From assembly GCA_023264915.1 (NCBI GenBank), contig JAHFUU010000011.1:1-15168 (forward strand): a DNA stretch of 15,168 bases. The letters are read 5' to 3'. Shown here piece by piece: positions 6,769 through 13,787 of this stretch. Each line of letters starts with the position of its first letter. Within the stretch, counting starts at the first letter, position 1. This DNA comes from Microthrixaceae bacterium (GTDB lineage Bacteria; Actinomycetota; Acidimicrobiia; Acidimicrobiales; Acidimicrobilacustridaceae). Position numbers and translations under genes: made by a program. The notes beneath the pieces are model-generated. The model was not told the DNA's origin. It searched no databases and worked only from the letters and a program-made list of their open reading frames with translations.

Positions 6769-7539
6769 ATGCCCGGCACGGAGCCCAAGACCCTCAGGTT
6801 GCTGGCCATAGAGGACGACCCGACTGACCAGTCCTGGATGATGGTCCTCCTCGAGGAGTCGACCTTGTGCCCCTACCACATCTCCTTCGTCTCCTCGATG
6901 GCCGATGCCGAGGTGTCATTGACCGTCGGTGAGGTTGATGCGGTCCTTCTCGACCTCTCCCTTCCTGACAGCTGGGGGCTCGAATCGCTCAAGCGTGTGC
7001 TGGCGGTCGCGCCGCCCAGCACGCCAATAGTCGTGCTCACGGGCCAGGACGACCAGATGCTCGGGTTGCAGGCCATCGAGAAGGGGGCCCATGACTACCT
7101 GGTGAAGGGCAAGACGACAGGCGACGCGATCTTGCGGGCCTGCCGTTGGGCCGCCGCCAGGGCTGAAGCGCTCGAGCGCCGCATGCCCAAGGCGGGGTCT
7201 GGGCTCGAGCTGGTCGAGGCGCCCTGGATGTGCGTGAACGGCGAGGCCACCGTGTCGATGGTGAACCCGGCGTTGCTCTCGACGCTTCAGCACACCGAGA
7301 CCGAGATGCTCGGCTCTCCGGTGGCCACCTTCATCGCTCCCCAGCATCTGGCCGACACCATGAGGTCTCTCCGATCGGTGATCAGTCCCGGAGGCCCTCC
7401 TTCGATGGCCATCCCCTCGCGCCTGCTCACCGCCGACAAGGCCACGCTGCCACGGGTGCTCACGGCCATGCGCGTCACGGGCCTCGAATCGCCTGACTAC
7501 CTGTTCGTCGTCGTCACCGAGCCTCGCCCGGTTGGATGA
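6769..7539 (+). CDS. Response regulator with receiver and PAS domains (REC-PAS)
   Basis: The 256-residue protein begins with a complete receiver domain: acidic residues IEDD (14-17), phospho-acceptor D62 in LLDLSLPD, switch T91 in VVLTG, and K113 in DYLVKG. Unlike the receiver protein at 220-918, all conserved positions are present, so phosphorylation by a histidine kinase is expected. A helix (120-145) links it to a PAS-like domain (about 147-253): WMCVNGEATVSMVNPALLS, then GSPVATFIAPQHLADT. There is no DNA-binding, GGDEF or kinase domain, so it probably acts by protein contact or feeds a phosphorelay. ATG at 6769 is preceded by GGGAGG with a 4-base spacer; the GTG at 6736 is less likely. 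No kinase gene is adjacent. Its last 26 bases overlap the end of the convergent membrane-protein gene. Confidence 0.88.
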   Translation: MPGTEPKTLRLLAIEDDPTDQSWMMVLLEESTLCPYHISFVSSMADAEVSLTVGEVDAVLLDLSLPDSWGLESLKRVLAVAPPSTPIVVLTGQDDQMLGLQAIEKGAHDYLVKGKTTGDAILRACRWAAARAEALERRMPKAGSGLELVEAPWMCVNGEATVSMVNPALLSTLQHTETEMLGSPVATFIAPQHLADTMRSLRSVISPGGPPSMAIPSRLLTADKATLPRVLTAMRVTGLESPDYLFVVVTEPRPVG

Positions 7540-8743
7540 TTTGGCGTCGCCAGCTGCGCTTGGTCGCCCACACGAGCCAGCCCAGCGCGCCAGCTGGGAT
7601 CTCGAGCAGGTAGGTGAATGACCGGAACAGGAGGACCGACGCGAACGCAGCGCTGTCCGGTGCCCCGAACCTGATCATCAGGCCCGCACTGCCGAGCTCG
7701 ACCAGGCCGAGCCCGCTGGGAGTGAAAGGGCTGGCAGTCAACAGCTCGCCCAGGGTGTAGGCGGCGAGCACCTCGATCCACGTGAGCTGGTCGCCGGCGA
7801 TTCCTATGGCTCGCACGCACAGCAGCTGGAGCAAGAAGCTGGTCACCTTGTAGGCGACCATCCACCAGGTGAGCGCAACCCACCTGGCCCGCACGAGGCC
7901 GAAGCAGCGGTGCCGGAAGTCGAGCACGGAGTCGGTCACCCGATGCGAAGGCTGCCGGCCCGCCAGCCTGCGCGTGGCGTTCACGACCGACTCGGCCCGC
8001 GCGGCGATCCTCGCTGCGGAGGGCTCGTTGCGGATCACGCCTGCGAACACTGCGATCGCGACGCAGCTGGCGCCGGCACCCGCGAGGGCCGCCGCGTCGA
8101 GACCCGCGGCGCTCTCTCCGGCGGCTGCAAGAAGCAACAGGGCGACGATCGGGAACAGCAGCTTCGAGAAGACGTTCCAGACCCCTGACACGAGAACCGA
8201 CAGCGTGATCCCTCCGGTGTCGAAGCCCCACGACATGCCCTGCGCGTAGGTGACCCCGACCCCGACCGCTCCGCCGAAGGGGACGACGTTGGCCACCGCA
8301 CTTCCTGTCAGGTTCATCACTCCGGCCTGGGACACCCGCAGGCCGGGAAGGGTGTGGGTCAAGAAGGTCCAGATGGTGGCCAGGCTGACGAACCACGCCC
8401 CGAAGAGCACAGCCACCTGGGAGGCCGACAGCGACCTGATCAGGGTCCAGGCCTCTCCGTAGTCGGCGTTGGTGAGCCATGGGATCAAGAAGGCGAACAG
8501 CGCGACCGTCAACCCCAGGGACGAGCCGATCTCCAGGCTTCGGCGGAGAGGTGACTTGCGCCGGAGCTCGTCCTCGATGAGCTTCTCGGGAACCTCGAGC
8601 GCGTGCAGCACCCGCTCCTGGCTGAGGCGCTGAAGCTGGTCGAGGTCTTCGCCGAACACGAGGTGCTCGGGCTCGCCGGGTGTGCAGCCGGGGTCGCCTT
8701 GCCCGTCGGGTGGACCCTGGTCACCCGGTTCGGGTGGGGTCAT
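7514..8743 (-). CDS. LPG-synthase-TM / YbhN (UPF0104, AglD-like) integral membrane protein
   Basis: The 409-residue protein has an acidic, Pro/Gly-rich cytosolic N-terminus (1-60) and a basic turn, followed by about eight hydrophobic helices. The family signature is present twice over: NVVPFGGAVGVGVTYA (152-167) in the middle and SPFTPSGLGLVELG (338-351) near the end. These are the conserved 'P.GG.G' and 'P.G.G..E' motifs of the lysylphosphatidylglycerol-synthase transmembrane family (PF03706). Members move or modify lipids or lipid-linked sugars; many actinobacterial ones lack the synthase domain, as here. Lipid handling is inferred. ATG at 8743 overlaps the stop of the deacetylase gene as ATGA, so the two are translationally coupled. 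The 3' end overlaps the convergent REC-PAS gene by 26 bp. Confidence 0.87.
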   Translation of the reverse strand: MTPPEPGDQGPPDGQGDPGCTPGEPEHLVFGEDLDQLQRLSQERVLHALEVPEKLIEDELRRKSPLRRSLEIGSSLGLTVALFAFLIPWLTNADYGEAWTLIRSLSASQVAVLFGAWFVSLATIWTFLTHTLPGLRVSQAGVMNLTGSAVANVVPFGGAVGVGVTYAQGMSWGFDTGGITLSVLVSGVWNVFSKLLFPIVALLLLAAAGESAAGLDAAALAGAGASCVAIAVFAGVIRNEPSAARIAARAESVVNATRRLAGRQPSHRVTDSVLDFRHRCFGLVRARWVALTWWMVAYKVTSFLLQLLCVRAIGIAGDQLTWIEVLAAYTLGELLTASPFTPSGLGLVELGSAGLMIRFGAPDSAAFASVLLFRSFTYLLEIPAGALGWLVWATKRSWRRQIIQPGEAR

Positions 8744-9612
8744 ATCCCCGCGAAGATGTCATGTGAGGCTATGCCCGGTTCGAGGTTGCGATCGACGAAC
8801 CATTCGGTGCCGAAGGCCATGGCGAAGTGCTCGTCGGGGATGGCCAGGAACATGGCCAGGCTCCGGGCGCCCTCGTCCCCGGTGGTCTGGCTCGCGTGAG
8901 CGGCCATCGCGGCGCGCTTGTTGTCGAGGAAGGCGGTCACGTCCACTGCATGGGTCAGCTGGTCTTGAGGCAGGTACCAGTCATCGAAGGTGGCAGGTGA
9001 GTACTCCGGCGGCAGCTCGTACCCGAGGGAGCCGGCCAGCTCGACGCCCATCTTCATCAGGTCCCTGTTGATCGTCGCCTCGAGCACCACCGTGGTGCCC
9101 GCCATCGCGGCCGCTCGCGCCCCGACCCTGTGGACCTGCACGTGGTCGGGGTGCTGGTAGCCCCCGTTCGGGTCATAGATCGTCAGCACGTCTGCGTGCT
9201 CTTCCCGGAGTATCTCAGCGAGCCTGGAGGCCGCGTCCTCGACCGGAGCTCGAGCGAAGGGCCCGAGGTCCGCTCGTGGTTCTGAGGCCCCCCGCGCTGG
9301 TGACGGTTCAGCACCTGTTCTCGGATCGGGCCGCGATCTCGCTGCGGTGCCATCCACCCCTGAGTCGGAGTAGCCGAGCAGCTCAACCCGGTGCACGCCG
9401 ATGGCCTCAGCGGCCGTGTGCAGCTCGGCCATCCGCGTCGAGCCAAGGTCCCGATCTCCCAGGAAGTCCGAGGCGACCAGCCCGACCTCACCCCGTGTGG
9501 CCACCACCAGCACCACGCGGTGACCTTCGGCAGCTGCTTTGGCCATCACCCCAGCAGTCAGCAGCGCTTCGTCGTCGGGATGGGCGTGGAAGGTTACGAG
9601 AGTGTGCCTCAT
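8740..9612 (-). CDS. PIG-L family zinc-dependent deacetylase (Mca/MshB-like)
   Basis: PIG-L enzymes remove acetyl from N-acetylglucosaminyl groups or cleave amides of mycothiol conjugates using one zinc. The 290-residue protein has the hallmark HAHPDDEALLTAG (9-21; H11, D13, D14) and the second metal motif HPDH (154-157). In between are the typical 'R..EL..AAEAIGV' helix and LGYSDSGVDG (79-88). Length is close to that of mycothiol amidase Mca (about 290). An insertion rich in Pro, Ala and Arg (about 89-125) interrupts the usual core. I chose ATG at 9612 because AHPDDE should lie near the N-terminus; the longer frame to 9825 adds a low-complexity leader. No Shine-Dalgarno is seen. The downstream membrane-protein gene starts inside its stop (ATGA). 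Mycothiol conjugate amidase, MshB-like or a glycolipid deacetylase are all possible; the glycan neighbourhood leaves this open. Confidence 0.88.
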   Translation of the reverse strand: MRHTLVTFHAHPDDEALLTAGVMAKAAAEGHRVVLVVATRGEVGLVASDFLGDRDLGSTRMAELHTAAEAIGVHRVELLGYSDSGVDGTAARSRPDPRTGAEPSPARGASEPRADLGPFARAPVEDAASRLAEILREEHADVLTIYDPNGGYQHPDHVQVHRVGARAAAMAGTTVVLEATINRDLMKMGVELAGSLGYELPPEYSPATFDDWYLPQDQLTHAVDVTAFLDNKRAAMAAHASQTTGDEGARSLAMFLAIPDEHFAMAFGTEWFVDRNLEPGIASHDIFAGI

Positions 9613-9937
9613 ATGGTCGTTGGTGCACCGTAGCCGGTGCCCGGAGAGGGCGGTGGCAGGCCATCGCGGAGCGCACCTGCCTCGCCGCGCCACCTCCTGA
9701 CGCGCGAGACTCGCACGACGGCATAGAGCGCCGTACCGTGGGCCAGCCCGGCAACGGTGCATCGAGCCCAGACACGAATCAGGCACAGGACACCCGAGCG
9801 ACACGACGGCGAGCACCAAAGGCACAACGCGACACCAAGATCAGGACGCCGTGACGTGGCATGAGAGCCATCGCATCCTCGGCGTGGCGTCGTTGGCATG
9901 TGCGACACGGATCTGAAGCAGCACCAGGACCTGAAAG
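9613..9937. other. 325-bp divergent region between the PIG-L and GT4 genes
   Basis: This region holds the 5' ends of two divergent genes and should contain both promoters. On the minus strand TACGGT (9627-9632) fits TANNNT and would give a leader of roughly 8 bases for the PIG-L ATG at 9612. On the + strand AGGA lies 8 bases before the TTG at 9938, but I see no clear -10. The open frames crossing the region read as low-complexity Arg/Pro/Cys sequence and are not convincing genes. No tRNA, strong hairpin or repeat is visible. Confidence 0.4.
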
Positions 9938-11098
9938 TTGGAAGAACCCACACAAGGCACCGGCAGCCGATCACTGAAGGTAGGCATGGTCACCGACTGC
10001 TACCTGCCTCAGGTGGGTGGCATCGAGATGCAGGTGCACGATCTCGCGCAGCGCCTGGTGCAAGAGGGCCACGAGGTGGTGGTCATAACCCCGACGCCCG
10101 GCCCCGAGGACCAGGATGGGATACGGGTCAGGCGGATGGACGTACCGCTGCTCCCGCTCAACGTGCCCTTCACCCGCGCGACCTTCAGGCTGGTGAGCGA
10201 CCTCCTCGAGGACGAGCAGGTCGATGTCGCGCACTTCCACGCCGGGATCGTCTCCCCGGTCGCGATGATCGGCGCTCGCGACGCGCAAGCGCGGCGCATC
10301 CCGGCAGTCATCACGGTCCATTGCCTGTGGAGCTACGCGACTCCTGGCTTCAGGTTCCTCGACCGCCTGACGGGCTGGCACCACTGGCCGGTGGTGCTCT
10401 CTGCGGTCAGCGAGGTGGCAGCCCGCCCGATCCAGCGGATCGCGCGTGACCGCGAGGTGCTCGTGCTGCCCAACGGCATCGACAACAAGGCGTGGGAGGT
10501 GGAGCCCGGTGACCGCGCTCCCGGCACGGTCACGATCGTGTCGGTGATGCGGCTGGCTCCACGCAAGCGCCCCCTTCACCTCCTCCGGATGGTGCGCAAG
10601 CTGCGCGACCGCGTTCCGAGCGACATCGACCTGAAGGTGCTGATCATCGGTGAGGGCCCAGAACGCCCGCAGCTCGAGAAGTACGTGGCGACACACGGGC
10701 TGGACGACATCGTGTCCCTCCTCGGGCGGCGCAGCCGCGACGAGATCCGGGGCTGCTTCGCCACGGCGGACGTCTTCGTTGCCCCTGCGAACCTCGAGTC
10801 GTTCGGCATCGCGGCCCTAGAAGCGCGTTGCGCGGGGTTGCCTGTGGTCGCCAAGTCAAGGACCGGGATCCGCGAGTTCGTCGAGCACGAGCAGGAGGGG
10901 CTTCTGGCCGACTCCGATGCAGACATGGTCGAGCAGCTGCTGAGGCTGGTCGTCGATGCCGAGCTGCGCGGCAAGATCGCCAGGCGCAACCGCGAGACTC
11001 CCGCCCCGGTCGACTGGGCCGACATGGTCGCGCTGAACCTGAAGGCCTACGAGCAGGCAACCCGGCTCGTCGCCGGTCAGCCCTCGACGAACCGGTAG
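9938..11098 (+). CDS. Glycosyltransferase family 4 (GT-B fold)
   Basis: Retaining GT4 enzymes transfer a sugar from a nucleotide-sugar donor, usually at the cytosolic membrane face. The 386-residue protein has the N-terminal acceptor half starting LKVGMVTDCYLPQVGGIE (13-30), with the Gly-rich GGIE loop, then VLPNGID (176-182) at the hinge. The donor half contains VSVMRLAPRKRP (201-212), LIIGEGPERPQLE (235-247) and the E-x7-E motif in ESFGIAALE (E287 and E295). The start is uncertain: TTG at 9938 keeps the whole first strand and has AGGA upstream; ATG at 9986 has GAAGG but would cut into strand 1. Sugar and acceptor are unknown. PIG-L plus the YbhN-type protein on one side, and GtrA plus methyltransferases on the other, suggest glycolipid or cell-envelope glycan synthesis. 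The last 22 bases overlap the convergent sugar dehydrogenase gene. Confidence 0.92.
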   Translation: MEEPTQGTGSRSLKVGMVTDCYLPQVGGIEMQVHDLAQRLVQEGHEVVVITPTPGPEDQDGIRVRRMDVPLLPLNVPFTRATFRLVSDLLEDEQVDVAHFHAGIVSPVAMIGARDAQARRIPAVITVHCLWSYATPGFRFLDRLTGWHHWPVVLSAVSEVAARPIQRIARDREVLVLPNGIDNKAWEVEPGDRAPGTVTIVSVMRLAPRKRPLHLLRMVRKLRDRVPSDIDLKVLIIGEGPERPQLEKYVATHGLDDIVSLLGRRSRDEIRGCFATADVFVAPANLESFGIAALEARCAGLPVVAKSRTGIREFVEHEQEGLLADSDADMVEQLLRLVVDAELRGKIARRNRETPAPVDWADMVALNLKAYEQATRLVAGQPSTNR

Positions 11099-12417
11099 AT
11101 CGCGTTGGACTGGGACATGACATACAGCTCGCCGTCGTTGTCCTCCCCGAAGGAGGAGAGCTGTTGGACGGTGACGCCGAGCGGGTTGTTCTCGGTCACC
11201 CTTCCGTCCTCGGCCCTTGCGCCGCGGATCGGTTCCATGCAGTAGTCGCCATAGGGCAGGACGCCGACCAGCGAGGGCACGGCCGTGCCGCGGTAGACAT
11301 ACCCGCTTATCACGCTGCACCCGCCTCCTGCGTGGTCGTATTCGATCACGGGCCTGACAGCGCCGTCCGGCTCGGTGCCTCCCTCATATGGGCGCGAGCC
11401 CTCCATGCCTGGCCACCCGAGGTTCGCCCCCCTGCCCGCATCCCGGCCGTCGGTGGCCGGGAGGAAGTCGATCTCTTCTATCTGGTCCTGTCCCACGTCA
11501 CCGACCCACAGGTCACCGGTCGCCCGGTCGAAGCTGAACCGCCAGGGGTTGCGGGCTCCGTAGAGCCACACCTCGGGGGCGCCGCCACCGTTGGCAAATG
11601 GGTTCCCCTGCGGGATGCCGTACCTGTTGCCATCTGACGGTCTGGCCGGGTCTATCCGGAGGATCTTGCCGTAGAGGGTGCCGGTGTTCTGCGCGTTGTG
11701 GTCGGGGTCGCCGCCGCCTCCGCCATCACCGACGCCCACATAGAGCATGCCGTCGGGCCCCGTGGCGAGCTGGCCCCCGTTGTGGTTGGGGCGTTCGTGG
11801 GCCAGCGAGAGCAGCTCGGCGCGCGAGCCCGTGTCGATCTGCTCGCCGTCCATGCGGTAGCTGACGAGGTGGATGCTGCCGGTCCTGTCCGTGAAGTACG
11901 CGAACAGGGTGTCCCCTCCCGGTGAGAACGCCAGGCCGAGCAGGCCTCGCTCACCCTGCCCGTCGACCTCACCGGTGATGTCGAGCAGGACAGCCTGGTC
12001 GATGCTGGCGGTGCCGCCCCCGTCTCGGAGGCGCACGGTCCGCACGCGCCCTGCCTGCTCGGCGACGTAGAGGATCCGGTAGCCAGGGCGGTTGGCCATC
12101 GCTACCGGCTGGTCCATCGTGCCGATCTGATCGAGTCGGATCCTGCCGTTGGGGTCGCCCCGGCGCCCGAGGCCGCTGGCGGCCGGGCGAGGTGAGGCCC
12201 CGCCCGCCGGATCGCCGGTGCTCGCCGGGCGCCTCACGCCGGTGGCGCTCGAGCTGTAGGTCGTGCCAGAGCTGCAACCCTCCGCGATCAGCGATGCGAG
12301 CGCCACTGCTGATACGGCGCAGACGACCTTGGCGCGGGCCCTCTCACACCGTGTCGAGCCCGACGGCCTGCGGGCCTGTTGGTGGTCGGTGCCGATGTGC
12401 TCCGCCGGTTCGTCCAT
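11077..12417 (-). CDS. Secreted PQQ-dependent aldose sugar dehydrogenase-like protein
   Basis: The 446-residue product is a six-bladed beta-propeller of the soluble glucose/aldose sugar dehydrogenase family (GSDH, YliI-like), which oxidises sugars with PQQ and calcium. Typical blocks are ERGLLGLAFSPG (156-167), NHNGGQLATGPDGMLYVGVG (211-230) with the catalytic-type H212, YGKILRIDP (249-257), ARNPWRFSFD (288-297), VGDVGQDQIEEID (305-317) and the end YRFVEG. The N-terminus has a basic stretch, a hydrophobic segment (31-46) and C48. The residues before C48 are AEG, not a canonical lipobox, so lipid anchoring is uncertain; a Ser/Gly/Pro linker follows. ATG at 12417 has no Shine-Dalgarno but TAGCGT 6 bases upstream, supporting a leaderless start. 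No PQQ biosynthesis gene is in the window, and some homologues may use other substrates or lack activity. Confidence 0.88.
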   Translation of the reverse strand: MDEPAEHIGTDHQQARRPSGSTRCERARAKVVCAVSAVALASLIAEGCSSGTTYSSSATGVRRPASTGDPAGGASPRPAASGLGRRGDPNGRIRLDQIGTMDQPVAMANRPGYRILYVAEQAGRVRTVRLRDGGGTASIDQAVLLDITGEVDGQGERGLLGLAFSPGGDTLFAYFTDRTGSIHLVSYRMDGEQIDTGSRAELLSLAHERPNHNGGQLATGPDGMLYVGVGDGGGGGDPDHNAQNTGTLYGKILRIDPARPSDGNRYGIPQGNPFANGGGAPEVWLYGARNPWRFSFDRATGDLWVGDVGQDQIEEIDFLPATDGRDAGRGANLGWPGMEGSRPYEGGTEPDGAVRPVIEYDHAGGGCSVISGYVYRGTAVPSLVGVLPYGDYCMEPIRGARAEDGRVTENNPLGVTVQQLSSFGEDNDGELYVMSQSNAIYRFVEG

Positions 12418-12423
12418 CCGGGA

Positions 12424-12429
12424 ACGCTA
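12424..12429 (-). promoter_or_regulatory. Candidate -10 box TAGCGT for leaderless sugar dehydrogenase mRNA
   Basis: TAGCGT on the minus strand is followed by six bases and the ATG at 12417. Just upstream, GGGGC-TTC-GCCCC (12432-12444) forms a 5-bp hairpin or palindrome that would lie in the -35/-10 spacer and might bind a regulator. Confidence 0.42.
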
Positions 12430-12541
12430 GCGGGGCTTCGCCCCAGCCCACGAGTCATGTGCGAGCCATGCGATCGGGATGGGAACCTCGGCCCCTCATC
12501 TGGTGGGGCGGCTTGATCTGTGTTTTGTAGGCGCCTCCCGG

Positions 12542-12547
12542 TACTGT
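12542..12547 (+). promoter_or_regulatory. Candidate -10 box TACTGT for the GtrA gene
   Basis: TACTGT ends 9 bases before the ATG at 12557 and there is no Shine-Dalgarno. Transcription would start within a few bases of the start codon, giving a leaderless or very short leader. TTGATC at 12513 is too far away (23-base spacer) to be a good -35. Confidence 0.4.
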
Positions 12548-12556
12548 TTGTCCGCC

Positions 12557-13093
12557 ATGACATCCACATCGCCGGCACCCCCGGCTTCCTCGGAGAAGTC
12601 CTTCGTTGCCGGCGCAGTCCAGGCCGTCAAGCACAAGGGCCTCAGGTACTCGGCTGTGTCGGTGGTGAACGTGCTGGTCGGACAGGGCCTGCTGCTGCTG
12701 TTCAACGTCTTCGTGTTCCACGTCAACGACCTGTCCGAGGCCGACAAGATACGGCTCACGACCTGGTCGAACATCCTGGCCGTGTGCATCAGCGCCATTC
12801 CCGCCTACTACATGAGCCGCACCTGGGTGTGGGGGAAGAAGGGCCGCAGCCACTTCAAGAAAGAGGTGCTGCCGTTCTGGGTCTTCGTGGCGATAGGGCT
12901 GGTCTTCTCGACTGTCGTCGTGCGCTGGTCGACTGACTACTTCCACGGGACGTTCTCTGGGACGACCGCAGCCCTGCTGCCCAACGTCATGAACATCACG
13001 GCGTTCGGCATCTTGTGGATCCTGCGCTTCTTCTTGTTCGACAAGATGTTCCACGTCGAGATCCACGAGGACGATACGCCCGACGAGGACTGA
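12557..13093 (+). CDS. GtrA-like four-helix membrane protein
   Basis: The 178-residue protein fits the GtrA family (PF04138): small proteins with four transmembrane helices that help move or flip polyprenyl-linked sugars. Hydrophobic helices lie near 32-55 (SAVSVVNVLVGQGLLLLFNV), 68-88, 104-122 and 138-162. The family-typical stretch between helices 2 and 3 is present as YYMSRTWVWGKKGRSHFKKE (84-103); the 'N/S-R-x-W-V/F-F/W' loop is the best single marker. The C-terminus is acidic (EIHEDDTPDED). ATG at 12557 is supported by TACTGT 9 bases upstream; the longer frame from 12479 adds non-conserved sequence. It is followed 16 bp later by a methyltransferase gene on the same strand and is divergent from the sugar dehydrogenase. 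Confidence 0.88.
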   Translation: MTSTSPAPPASSEKSFVAGAVQAVKHKGLRYSAVSVVNVLVGQGLLLLFNVFVFHVNDLSEADKIRLTTWSNILAVCISAIPAYYMSRTWVWGKKGRSHFKKEVLPFWVFVAIGLVFSTVVVRWSTDYFHGTFSGTTAALLPNVMNITAFGILWILRFFLFDKMFHVEIHEDDTPDED

Positions 13094-13109
13094 CGCTCGC
13101 GAGGGTGCC

Positions 13110-13733
13110 GTGGACCACGAGATGCGATCCAAGGCCGAAGAGGCCCGTGGCTTCATGCCACCAGATGAGGGGCTGGGGCTCTACGAGGCCGCGGCGACCG
13201 TGCCGCTGGGCGGCTGCCCGATGCTCGAGATCGGCAGCTACTGCGGCAAGTCGTCCATCTACCTGGGTGCGGCCGCCCGCGTACGCCGTACCGTCCTGTT
13301 CGCTCTCGACCACCACCGCGGGTCTGAGGAGAACCAGCCTGGCTGGGAGTGGCATGAGCCAGACCTGGTGGATCCCCAATCGGGCCTCGTCGACACCCTT
13401 CCCGGTTTCCGCCGCACTGTCCACGACGCCGGGCTGGAGCCGGACGTGGTCGCGGTCGTGGGCGATTCGACGACGGTGGGGCGCTGGTGGCGAACGCCGC
13501 TGTCTCTGCTGTTCATCGACGGTGGTCATGGTGCCGAGCCGGCGCACCGCGACTATGAGACCTGGACGCCTTGGGTCGAGCCCGGCGGGTTGCTGGCGAT
13601 CCATGATGTCTTCCCGGATCCCGACGACGGTGGCCGCCCGCCGTATGAGATCTTCTGCCGCGCGATCGACTCGGGGCAGTTCACCGAGCAGCGCGTCGTG
13701 GGATCGCTTCGGGTGCTTCGCCGCAGCGGTTGA
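13110..13733 (+). CDS. Class I SAM-dependent methyltransferase (Methyltransf_24 type)
   Basis: The 207-residue protein has the Rossmann-type SAM-binding fold. Motif I reads LEIGSYCGKSSIYL (39-52), the acidic end of strand 2 is FALDHH (64-69), and LLFIDGGHGAEPAHRDYETW (133-152) with GGLLAIHDVF (159-168) gives the typical 'IDG.H....v..D...W...l..GG....HD' of Methyltransf_24/CmcI-like enzymes. These often methylate hydroxyl groups of sugars or small molecules; the HD and DGGH residues may bind a metal. The acceptor is unknown. The start is GTG at 13110 with GAGGG 4-5 bases upstream, 16 bp after the GtrA stop, so the two genes likely form an operon. It converges on the barrel-protein gene with a 54-bp gap in which I see no strong terminator. 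Confidence 0.9.
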   Translation: MDHEMRSKAEEARGFMPPDEGLGLYEAAATVPLGGCPMLEIGSYCGKSSIYLGAAARVRRTVLFALDHHRGSEENQPGWEWHEPDLVDPQSGLVDTLPGFRRTVHDAGLEPDVVAVVGDSTTVGRWWRTPLSLLFIDGGHGAEPAHRDYETWTPWVEPGGLLAIHDVFPDPDDGGRPPYEIFCRAIDSGQFTEQRVVGSLRVLRRSG

Positions 13734-13787
13734 CCTTCAGTCAGCGCTTTCGAGGCCAGCACCGGTACAACCCGGCGGATCCCGTGC

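Noticed and set aside
9609..9974. Minus-strand open frame whose stop overlaps the PIG-L ATG as ATGA
   Set aside because: Any ATG followed by A gives this overlap. The sequence is Cys/Arg/Pro-rich, has no convincing start or Shine-Dalgarno, and covers the divergent promoter region.
13734..13787. Possible terminator between the methyltransferase and barrel-protein genes (GCACCGG...CCCGTGC)
   Set aside because: The arms mismatch after four pairs and there is no T-run, so the hairpin is too weak to call.
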